The notes beneath the pieces were generated by a model. The model had not been told where the DNA came from and made no database searches. It saw only the letters and a list, made by a program, of their open reading frames with translations. The translations under genes and the position numbers were made by a program. Shown here piece after piece: positions 23,201 to 32,700 of a DNA stretch of 64,000 nt (its first letter is position 1; the number at the start of each line of letters is the position of its first letter). This DNA is from Galerina marginata (Eukaryota > Basidiomycota > Agaricomycetes > Agaricales > Galerinaceae), in the NCBI GenBank assembly GCA_023014335.1, contig JAECYW010000014.1, positions 186,001 through 250,000 of the forward strand, read 5' to 3'.

Positions 23201-23329
23201 AGCTGGTTTCACGACGGTATGACTACACAACAAAATGTCATTCACGATCCTCCCGATGCGCAGTGGACATTGGGGACTTACGGAACAACTAGAGCAATCG
23301 CAGCCGTTTACGTTGAAGACAACTCTTGA
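20276..23329 (+). CDS. Helitron 1 PIF1-type helicase part with USP-like C-terminal domain
   Basis: 1017 codons. Residues about 130-140 hold the Walker A motif GGMAGTGKTR. Further on are F-F-D-E-V-S-M-L-S (Walker B), G-D-F-A-Q-L-P-P-V-V-G, R-Q-N-M-R-Q, D-Y-A-S-Q-G-K-T and T-C-L-S-R-S, the ordered PIF1/RecD2 motifs. From about residue 750, W-D-G-R-N-Y-S-C-A-Y-D-S-L, two Cys pairs (C-R-N-C, C-R-S-C) and Y-Y-G-N-N-H-F-T-C-R..W-F-H-D-G-M follow the Cys box / zinc finger / His box order of ubiquitin-specific proteases. The frame directly right of the insertion (20200-20271) differs from this ORF, which begins at an internal ATG. This Rep-helicase is therefore broken by insertion and by an indel near 20270. 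Confidence 0.85.
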   Translation: MALHKVGWMKIATIPQLPIERIEPTTMKSGKEWHATVGIKRQEVIQQRITSKVQNSQSRCRLETDERLTQPNVVRVVGQDELESEKVKQSEVNMIDNISAEFLLNKEQDRAYRIAASHVVNRSANKLKMYIGGMAGTGKTRVLKAIATLLERRGESRRLLIMAPTGTAAALLGGSTYHYILGMREGDESSVTQRILAAVKERMEGVDFIFFDEVSMLSCHDLYRVCERIALATGRDDVPFGGINIIFAGDFAQLPPVVGKEGSALYSGNVGIGDWNASSLRGQKAALGKAMWHQIDTVVILRQNMRQQTQSVDDEKLRTALENMRYKACTAADIAFLRTRVAGTGPGQPDVSHPRYRHESIITAWNSQKDEINDLGSKKFAYDTGQELQYFYPIDEAVIPRERSKSRPAPKRQKFRNKLYLKKLSPRLRERLWCLPPSANDQHIPGRIGVCLGMPIMLRYNEATELCMTRGQEGTVVGWQSKLGPHGKPVLDVMFVALTNPPQDVKFDGLPDNIVPLTMNAVTIHVSFDSGWTTTITRKQIQFLPNFSMTDYASQGKTRAKNLVDISNCQNHQSYYTCLSRSACAADTIILKGFDPSKITGHASGWLRQEFCELEIMDYVTQLKFEGNLPAGIQQYTRRETIKAFMSWKGSAFVPEKIHDTIKWSPDRPFKVADAIFSEWKIIQKSKKPTNTSATTAPSGTCVNRSLNLKRKSSSADFTKSNSPIKRKKTNGTESEQSAYNVGEKPDSHTPIGLIWDGRNYSCAYDSLFTIIRHIWSLDPLTWTNRLQHMTDFTNGLVSGFSNHVHGHCTFESTRDRVRSMLYQLSPASFPYGPSLISIYDLACQVLQTPDVLTERIKFCRNCQWTDNAPVTTNRTCIISIGYTDCQTLQSWFNTCLEDTNYQCRSCSTRNIAFRVEFNITPPIIFVDLRSPAVNVEISQEIAINCRAGRVRFVLRGVIYYGNNHFTCRLIFGGKSWFHDGMTTQQNVIHDPPDAQWTLGTYGTTRAIAAVYVEDNS

Positions 23330-23788
23330 GTACGAAATAGTTTACAAATTGTCACGTATATAGCATTAGACCATTTTACATACTGCAACTTCGAAGCAGA
23401 TAGTGATTCTAAAGTTACATTATAGGCGCCAAAAACTGACGCTGATAACTCTAAATATAGACTTGGCTTGTGGGCCGACGCCTTGCGCGGCAAAAACTCG
23501 TCCCCAGAGTTATTTATTTAGAATAATTGACTTGGCGCGTTAGGAAATAGATTGATATTGACCATGTGTCATTAATGTATTTTAGTCTTCCCTAAACGGA
23601 CTATGATATAGGCCAAGAGTTTGCGTTCATTTTGTTCAAGATAGAACGAGAATAATGTTGCATCTTACTACCGTATTTACCCGAAATGTTGAAGATATTC
23701 GCCTGGAATTAAAGGTTTTGCTGGTCTTTCGGCCTCATTGTGGCTCAAGGCTACAATGGCGCCTCTCAGGCCACGAATTTCATATCGC
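23330..23788. other. 3' flank of Helitron 1, no gene seen
   Basis: May contain the Helitron 3' end. A weak hairpin (gccgacg..gcgcggc, about 23473-23490) is present, but no CTRR end with certainty. Confidence 0.35.
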
Positions 23789-24046
23789 TTAATGCCCAAT
23801 TAGTGTGGACACACAGAAGTTATGTATGAACGTTCGTACCCGCCTGAATCCTAATTCCTTGAATCGAGGATTCTCATAAATGTTTTTGCAGTGTAGCGCG
23901 ACATTAAAGATCATAAGAGTGCCGGGTGTCAACTCTTGCCACGCCTTCCAAGGAGGGATGAGATTGTGATCTACGTCGTAGAGGCGAAGCTGTCTTAGCG
24001 CATCTGATTCCAAGTTGAAATAAAGTTCTGTGAAATCGTCGAGCAA
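23789..24046 (-). pseudogene. fragment of an unknown agaric gene
   Basis: An open frame of 85 codons with protein-like composition. Its core reads L-R-L-Y-D-V-D-H-N-L-I-P-P-W-K-A-W-Q followed by L-T-P-G-T-L-M-I-F-N-V-A-L-H. The pattern (Y-D, Pro, then G-[ST] and an alternating hydrophobic strand) resembles the C-terminal part of families A and B here, which is only a weak inference. No start exon or partner exons could be attached. Confidence 0.35.
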
Positions 24047-24193
24047 CGCGGGCTCATAAAGAGTTTCTGGCGTTACTATGCATTGAGGCCGTTAGTCCTT
24101 AGAAATGATAATAAATGGCCGCGATCATACTGTTGTCTAACTCTCTCGTACTTTGGACAACGTGTTTATTTCTATCAATCGACTGTTGACCAG

Positions 24194-25030
24194 TTAGCAT
24201 AGTCTAGCTTTTCTCATTGCTTCAATGCTCACTGTGAACTTCTCCCAGACGATCTGCAGTGTGTCAGGTCTGCTTTCCAGCCGCATACCCCAGTCTTTTG
24301 TTGAATTGGGTTGCTGTAATCAGAAGATAAATGAAAGTCGTCAATTTCTGGGATATGCCTACCTCGTTTTTAATTGAGTCGAAAACACGATCATATATTT
24401 TCACTGTTGCAAGCGCGTCTAGTTGTTTTCTCCATGCCTTAGCAATTTGAGGGGAGGCTCCAGTAGGACATTTGATTGACATGACGTCCTGTACGCTGTC
24501 ACCATCTCGCATTGGTTTGAACTATAATATTCAGGAGGTAAATAATCACTTCCATAAATTGGATTTGCATTAAACATACGAATAATCTGCCTTGAGAGAG
24601 GCGATTCCCGGAGGCTCCCAGTTTTGTGCCTTGCGATTTACTAACCATTTCGCCAAATATCCAGCAATTCTGGTCGTTTGGCCGGTCGACATGTCTGACA
24701 CTGTGTGTTGTATAGCTTGGTGGATTTCGAACGCTGTTGATACAGGCGTCGACACCCAAGTAACATTCGGGAATGGATTCCATATGGCTCACTATGTGAT
24801 CCATTTGATGGGTAGTATGGAACAAGATTGACAGTAGGGGCACAAAATAGAACACCGAGGTTGTAAAAGACTCGGACGGATGTCGATTGACGGATAAGCT
24901 TGGATGGCGCACGCGAATGGAATTGACTTTGAGCGAAAAGTCCGAAGCCGATCTTCCGCAGGATTGAGTTAAGTTCGTCAAACAATAAGCCATGAACAAG
25001 AATTGCACCCTCAAATCATCGAAGGCGCAA
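24194..25030 (-). CDS. unknown protein, 3' exons of a gene (5' part unclear)
   Basis: Three exons chain in frame on the minus strand. The first contains DMSTGQTTRIAGYLAKWLVN and ends D-Y-S. The second reads V-Q-D-V-M-S-I-K-C through a helical, charged stretch ending K-N-E. After a 49-bp gtaggc..ttacag intron, the last reads Q-P-N-S-T-K-D-W-G-M-R to the stop at 24194. Upstream the frame is lost and the sequence passes into a dispersed repeat at 25040, so the gene may be truncated at its 5' end or have unseen introns. No domain recognised. Confidence 0.5.
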
Positions 25031-25039
25031 GGTATTGGG

Positions 25040-25300
25040 AGGTGAAACGTCAAAATTTGCAGAGACCAGCGATCGAAAACAGGAGTTGCTGCAATACAAA
25101 GTTGTTGTTTGTGAGCACAAAAGGCCATATATCCTGCCGAGCAGTTGACATGAAAACAACGAAATGAAACCATCCCCAATTTCGAGGTGTTTGCACTTTC
25201 GAGGTGTTTGGATATATTGGGAGACACCAATACCACACCCGTTGTTCGGTCGACATAGCAGAGAAAGAGTGTTTAAATTTCAGGGTAGCTAGAGTCCACA
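25040..25300 (+). repeat. dispersed repeat R1, copy 1
   Basis: Diverged direct copy of 51563-51830. Shared blocks include gcgatcgaaaac, ttgtttgtgag, and a-g-a-c/g-a-a-a-g..g-t-t-t-a-a near the right end. No coding role seen; it is probably an old transposon relic. Confidence 0.5.
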
Positions 25301-25330
25301 AATCGAGACAGTAGTCCAAACGGGCGGGCA

Positions 25331-26781
25331 TAAGAAAATTATCATGCAGTAGGGCATTGTCGTGCAGGTTGTGTGCAAGATTTCATAGTAACTGCACAGT
25401 TTATGCGACAGATGCACGGTAGTCAGCTATAATGCATAGTCACGAATAGTTGCTACCAAGGGCTACTGGATCGCCTTTTGTCGGCTGGTAGATGAGATGC
25501 GAAGACAGTGGTAAATTGGAGTTACAGAGCTAGCGTGTCAGGCATTGCAACCGTTATCCCACAACATCACGTGTGGCAAAAGTGTTGCGTGGACGGCAAC
25601 GCTCATAATCTTCTTGCACAAGGGATTAGGTTTCAAAAAATCTTTTATTGGAAATAAGTACTCTCAGTAATTAGTATCTACTTTAGATTTTATGGACTGG
25701 TCTCGTCCAACAGACATGGGACTACCTTGACTGGTCGGCCTGGCCAAATTAAGAATGGTGCACGTGATCTTAGAAATCCTTCGTCGCTGTGGTGATCGAG
25801 AATCGTGCCAAACGTGCCAGGTATGCACGGCGGGGAGGCGGTCGAGGGTCGGGAAGTCGGTGGGGACAGTCGAGAAAGGACAGGAATCCATGATCGGGCA
25901 TTCATTCCCTTTGCAAGCCGTAGTACGAGCAAGGTAGTGACCTCAGCATGATGTGAGCTACAGAACGACAAAGTAAGTTCGGCTTTGACTGTGGAGGAAG
26001 CATCCAACCAGAAGGCACTTACCTAGTTCCCTCGTTCTTCCACTAAAGTCCGGTGCTACGAATCCAATGTCCATGCGATCTGGACATGTTCGTGGTCCTT
26101 AGACAGTAAGGGCGGAAGGTTGGCAAGGTAAAAAGGTGGCTTGTCAGAATACGACCCTGGGTCTAGGGAAGCATTAGCAAAAAGGTTAGGTTGTACGCGG
26201 ATCTAAAGTAGAACTCATTCGATGACATACGTGAAATCGTCAAGAGCCAGGAAAAGGAAGGCAACACGCAAAATGCACGCGTCGCACAAGTCGTGGGGAT
26301 CTTCAAGGTAAGTATCAAAGATCGCCAAAGAGCGAGGTCCCAAGTGAATCTGACAACCTATAGAGGATCGAAAAGGAGTGGTACAAGGAGGAAAGTGGCG
26401 CGGAACAGGAAGAAGACAAGATCGAGCCAAAATTCGAAATTGATTCCAACAAGCAACACGTGATTAACACGATGACGCGACGCGACGCCCCTATGATTCG
26501 TAATTTGGAATTAACTATTTATTGCTGATTCAGAGCGTGCACACGTCGACATGATTCGGAAACATTTGTTTCTCCTTACAATGCTATATCCCAGATTTTG
26601 ATCATTAGCCTCACCTGTCGAGTTTGGCAGTTAAAGCCATTTTCTTACATCTATTTTATGCAATCGCGGCTTGTCCAAATTTCCAAGCTTGAGAGCGCTA
26701 AGCGCTTTGTGTGGGAGTGGAATGGATCGCATCATTTTAAAGTGATATTTTTATTCATGAAAAGGCCGACTGGGTGAGAAG
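25331..26781. other. degenerate region with a minus-strand coding remnant
   Basis: On the minus strand around 26070-25920, C-P-D-R-M-D-I-G-F-V-A-P-D-F-S-G-R-T-R-E-L splices through a gtaagt..ctgtag intron into H-I-M-L-R-S-L-P-C and a stop, suggesting the end of a lost gene. ORFs at 25664-25891 and 26215-26430 could not be joined. The last 250 bp may be the 3' flank of Helitron 2, with a short perfect hairpin agcgcttagcgct near 26693-26705. Confidence 0.35.
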
Positions 26782-29700
26782 TCAAGTACATTTGTAATAA
26801 ATTGCCATGCAACAGTGATCTAAACCGTTCTTCTCAAAATAATTCCACTGACAAGTTAAATCATGAATATTTGTTCCTTGCCAAATAGCTTCTCTGCCCT
26901 TCATCCCGTCATGAAACCAGATGTCTCCGTTTTTATCGACATAGCGGCTAGTAAAATGGTAATTGCCGATGTATATCAAACCTTTGAGCTCATAAGTCAA
27001 TCTTTTACTCTCTATGTTAAGCTGTGTGTCAACTATAAGGTTAGCGCTCATTATTGGTATCATGAGGACCTCCGGAGTTTGATCTAAGAATAAATCGTGA
27101 GACATGTAGGATATTTTTCCCCTTTTGAAGCAATTGGCGCATGGCCATTTATGGGCATCGCGGCATTGAAGTTGAGCGTTAATTGAACAAGGTACTCCGT
27201 CCACAGGTGTCTGCATCTCAATGAACTCTGACAATTTGAAATGTTGGAAAGATCTTCGAGTGTCACACGACTTACAGTGGACAGAAAAAGGGCATCGTTC
27301 TTGCTTTCCGAGCAGCATTTTAGTTAAGAGTAATATGTCTGTTCCGTCTCTGCCTGATTTAAAATCATTAGGGTGCATATGGTGTAAGATTGACCGCACA
27401 TTGTTCCTGTTGCTTTCCAGCTCGAAAGGGGTGTTAAAAAAACTGCAAACCAACATACGCATGAAGACTGAAAGTTGGCAATCAAGAGACCTTCTTAACC
27501 TATCTTCATTCCATGCGTTAAAGATAATGAAGTAGATTGAGTCGTAAGCACAACTCCAGTTTGCGCTATCCCAGGCAGGACCTACCAAAGTTTGAACAGG
27601 CGGAGCGACATTTACATTCCGACTTTGCTCTGTAATGTTCTTGGAGATTTGAACTTTTTTCATAATGGGGCCGTTTGGAATATTATCTTCGGTGTATAAA
27701 TCATCCTTCTTTCTCTTTTTGTTATCGTTTAGAGTTTTGAAGTTATATTTTACCTGTTTAGTGATTGCAGTTTGATTGAGAGTGTAATCCCATGTTTCAT
27801 CGTTGGAAGGAGGTCGCAATACATCCCATTTTGTTTTTTTCAGCGAAGGATGGAGACCTTCTTCTATGTGATCCATTTCCAACTTACATTTGGTGAAATT
27901 ACGCAGAGTTGGGTTACGCAGTTGGGTCATCACGCCATTAGGTAGTCGACCATGATATCTTAGCTCGGTTATTCTGTCAAGGATTTCTAGTTCTCGAAAT
28001 TCTTGTCGGAGATAGCCAGATATTCCTCCTTGCAGTTTTTTAATATCGACGCCTTTAATAATAGCTGTTCCTTTAGCGGTAGACCCACGCGATAATGCTG
28101 TGTAAATTGCTTGATGGGATTTACTGAAAAGTAGGCAGACTGTATTCCATTCACGTGTTTTGCCTTGCGACGCATAGTCAGTCATAGAGAAACATGGTAA
28201 TACATTTACTTGACAGCGCTTTATAGTGCGAAATATATTATCAGCAGGCATTTTGACTTGCATTGACGTGGTCGATACTGGCATTGGGACTACATTCAAC
28301 GGTAGGCCCTCTATTTGAATAGGTCTCGGTGGATTTATTAGTTCAAGGAATAATGTCTTTAAGGTCAATTTATCGGCAGTTAGTTGCATCGCATCCCAGC
28401 CCCTTATAATTGCCTCTTGGCCTTTCGTTATACATAACTCCGTGGCATCGTTATTTCTTATCATCACTGGTAAACCAACACATAAAGTGAGTTTTGCAGG
28501 AACTTGTGCCTGTGAAGCGGAAGGCGGTAACGTCCACAAACCATCTTGGAGGGCAGGATTAAATTTATGCAGCGGTATAATTTGGCTTTTTTTCTTTATC
28601 CCGGTTTCATTTAGATAGTCGACTGAATAAAATTCCTGTAATTTACGACCATTTTCATTTGCCCATCTTATCACCCCAATTTCATTGATACGATCTTTGT
28701 GTACATTCAATGAGGTTATTATAGCAGCATTGCGGAAGTCACTGCTATCTGCGCTTGGCCCCAGTTCTCCGGCGCCCATGCGGCGTGTCAATAAAAAATC
28801 TATATCGTCTTGGGTACAAGATCTATATCGTAAATTATTGAGCAATTTTCGGAATTTACGGTCTTCAATGGTATCTTCCAATTGGCGCATATTTTGCTTC
28901 AATATCACTACCATAGTAAACTGATGCCATATTGCACGTCCTAGCATTGCTTCTTGATCTTTAAGAGAAGGCCTAGGGGATAGAAAGCCTACGCTGCCAT
29001 CATACAAAGATTTACCGACTACAGGCGGTAATTGCGCAAAGTCACCTAAAAGGACAACATTTAATCCACCGAATATTTGGTCATGGTTGTTTGTGATTCT
29101 GCAAAGTCGTTCACTAATTCTAAACAACTCCCAAGCTGAAAGCATGGAGATTTCATCTATAATAATATATTCTACTCCCCTGAGCCGATCCCGTGCATCT
29201 CGTAACACATTTTCCTCGTCAAAATTCCAACTTGTTCTACTAGAGTCATTAATTCCCAATGCATAGTGATAAGTTGAGCCATTAAGCTGAACAGCGGCAG
29301 AGCCGGTTGGAGCCATTGTCATATACCTCCCAGATTCTCCGCGGTTCTCAAAAAATCTTCTCACTGCGTGGACAACGCGACTCTTTCCTGTACCTGCTAT
29401 TCCACCCAAGTACATCTTGAGTTGTTCAGGTGCCCAGGACGATGCGTGGTTGGCAATAAGACAGAACGCTCTGCGCTGCTCTTTGTTGAGACCCTCAGTA
29501 GCTAATGAGTGATTAATGATGCCTTGCGCCTGAGAACTTTTTGCACGATAGTGTGCCGTGAAAAAGTCGTTGTCAAGCAAGCGAATGTCCTCTTGTTTTT
29601 TATTTGCATATTCCACTGGCAGTCCATTTAATTCGTTTTTTCTGGCGGTAGTCTGTCTTCTCATGCTATTCAGAAATTTTTCTCGTGTATTTTTGATGAT

Positions 29701-32700
29701 AGATTTCCATGTAGCTGGGCTATGGTGAACTTCTGGAGTAAAGAACATCAGATTGTCGGGCGCTTCTTGATTTTCGGGTCTACAATTTTGAGTTATGGGT
29801 TTATTCTGTTCGCAATTTTTGGGCTCGATAGATTGGCTGCTGTTTCTTGCGTAGGGTTTGAAGTAACCAGCAGCCTGGAGTATTTGGTCGATTTCCAATC
29901 GTTGAAGCTGAGATTTTTTGAATTTAGTTCCTGGTGTCATGGCATCAAATGCATAACGGTCAGATTTAAAGCCAGAATAGTCCTCAATATCATCTTCGAC
30001 GGCCTCTTGTACGTGTTGTGAGTGATGTAATCCTGACATAAATGCTAAGGCTGATTTGTTCTTTCTCTTTGCGCTATGGTCATCACGAGTGTCTAAACAT
30101 TCAAATCTCAGATTGAAATTGTCCATTAGTCGATACTCTTGGGGGGAAAATTGATGAGATTTAAATGTAGTTTGCCACATTGAGTTGGCGATTTTGAGGT
30201 CTGCACCGTTTCGCCACGGTTTAAAAAAAGTTAACATAGTAGCACAGTAGAATTCTGCATCTTGTGGGTTCCGTCGTGGTAGGCTACCACCGAGAAAGTT
30301 TGGAACCATTGTTTCTATCGCTCGTTCATCAAATGTAACGCTATGGCTAAAAAATAATGGATGTTCAGGTTGAAAGCTTGAAATCAAGAAAGTTTCCAGT
30401 AATTCACGCTGGGATTCATCTGATAGTCTCAAGATATCTCGTGGTACATCGCATTTTTTTATGGACGCAGAACTCAGATTCATGTATTTTTGGGCAAGAA
30501 ATTTAAACGTAGATATTGCGTGATTACTTCGCTTGTTCTTTCGGTATCCTTGTGTCCAGCGGTATAGGTTTGTGTTCGGAAATTGAGGCGGCCGGTATTT
30601 GTAGTCGTCTACGCTGGTTTTCACATAATAATTATTGTCCTCTTGTCCAACAACAATTCTTTCGTCATCGTCGTCCTCTTCATCCTCGCTGCCTTCATCA
30701 AGATTAATGGGACTTTGGAATTTTGAGCTTTTATGATTCAGGTTAGCAGAGGCATTAGAAGATTCTTGCAGAACTGAATTTACGAATGATCGCCAATAGA
30801 ATGGTTTAAATTTGTGGCTGGTATAATGATCTGGGTTTTTTAACAAGTACATGCAAGCCATAGGACTGCCAATTTCCATTTTTGTTGTGAGAGAGTTGAC
30901 AATGGCCAATAGTGTTCTTCGCGCTTTGTTGAGCGGCTTTGTTTCATTTTCAGGTTCCTCTTGTTTTTTCATCAGAACATTGTAGGCCGTTGAAAATAGT
31001 TGATGGGTCTTTAGCGACTGTTTAGTCACGTAGTCTGTTACATAGGCTATGACAGCTTTTATTGCCGTTCCAGAAAGCAGGCTTGTAACGTCCGTATTTG
31101 ATCTCATAAGGTATGTTAGTGGACGTGTAAAAGTGTTGATCATAGATTCAGTTTTTTTCATATCAATATGCCCGTCAATGTCATCTACTATGGTTGTCTC
31201 AAATACTTCTCGTGGAAAGCGCGCTGCACACAGTCCGTCTTTTGTCAAGCAGCCCTTCACGGCGCCGTTTGCACTTTTCTCAATATTATAATCTCCATCA
31301 ATCTCTGAGTTTCTTTGGGAAGAAACTCGGCATCTATGAACATTTGATCGCAGAAGTAAATTATCAACCTCCTTTTCGTAATTTCTAATCCAGTCTTTAG
31401 TTTGAGGACAGCGTGAACAACCAGAACAGTCATCTGATTCACATATCTTTGGAGGCATGAGCGGCAATAATAAGGTGGGATTAATTCGATTGTGGACGCC
31501 ATCTGCACTCATCGTGTTCTCTTTTCCAAAAACATCTTTCGTGATTTCCTCCATGGATCCTGTGAGGAAATCACCTGTGTGAGCCGCTTCTAAATAATCT
31601 ATAAGCGCTTTCTTAAATTCTGTGTTACCGTTTAGCAATTTGTTTCGCATTTCTTGAGGAGAAATTGAGTTTGCAATCCATAATAACAAGTGCAAATGTA
31701 AAGTTAAGCGCCCTTGCTGCTCTACCATTCCATAGTAGGCGTCTGTTTTACCATATAGTCCATCTTTGGACATCCCAGCCCCAAGAACATGCTTAAGAAA
31801 CATTTGCACCATAAAGTGGAAGAATCGTGCAGCTGCTACCGGATTTTGAGCTATCAGTGTATTTCTTTGCTGAGCATTCAAGGTAATATCAGGGGAAAAC
31901 TCAACCTTATTCCCGGCGTAATAAAGACAGAGAGGGTGTTTAACATCGGCTGGTGAGAATGTTATGAACCATAGTGGTGCACCTTTGAATGACATTAAGG
32001 ACCATAGTTCATTTCGACGGTATTTCTTGCTGGATAACGAACCTTCAACTTGACCGCCAACGTGGTCTAAGTCTTTTAATAATTCAAAACAAGCTTTTTC
32101 GTCATCGTTATCTGGTTTAAATGATTCGCCGGACATGAGCTTGGCAGAAATATTTACAAGTGCATGCGGATTAAGGTCAGCTAATCTTTTTGCAACGTTT
32201 GAGAAGTTTTTACGGCGTGCCATGAGAAAACTACCAGTAACGCTGGTTTTGATCTGTTCGTGATTAAATGCCACAATAGGAAAGTTGATATCCATTTGGA
32301 AACGCTTGTCGTAATACATCAACAAATGCCTCTTATGGGCAGCCTCGCTTAAGTGGTTTTTGAATTGAGACTGACCGAACCCGCCCATACCAAAAGGAAA
32401 TAGCCACGGAAACATCTTGGGATATGCTTGCGGATTGTTATACATGGATTCTGGCATTGGGTTATGTCCAATACCTAATACCTTTCCCTCAGTTTGCAGA
32501 TGTCTAAGCGCTCTGGCTTTCATCGCCATCGGTGACATGTTAGAATATTCTTCTCCGGTCAGACTATTAACAGTAAAGGGACATGGACCACTTTCAGTCC
32601 CTTCCTCAAGCTCATTATCATTGACGCTCATGGCACTTGGTATTTTGTTGGAGTTTCCATCGGTGTGCCGATAATCAACTGCTACAGGTATTCCCCATTC

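Larger units (their letters stand above)
11275..23329 (+). mobile_element. Helitron 1 (interrupted copy)
   Basis: Rolling-circle transposon whose Rep part (11275-15525) and helicase part (20276-23329) lie in order on one strand, separated by a 4.68-kb insertion. The coding ends are used as limits. The true termini (5' TC, 3' CTRR with hairpin) could not be fixed, and the 200-300 bp on each side may belong to it. Homology to Helitron 2 runs along both halves. The copy is probably inactive because of the insertion and a frame change just to its right. Confidence 0.8.

Noticed and set aside
11047..26781. Exact Helitron termini (5' TC, 3' hairpin plus CTRR)
   Set aside because: Candidate hairpins (for example 23473-23490 and 26693-26705) are not followed by a clear CTRR and the two flanks do not match each other.
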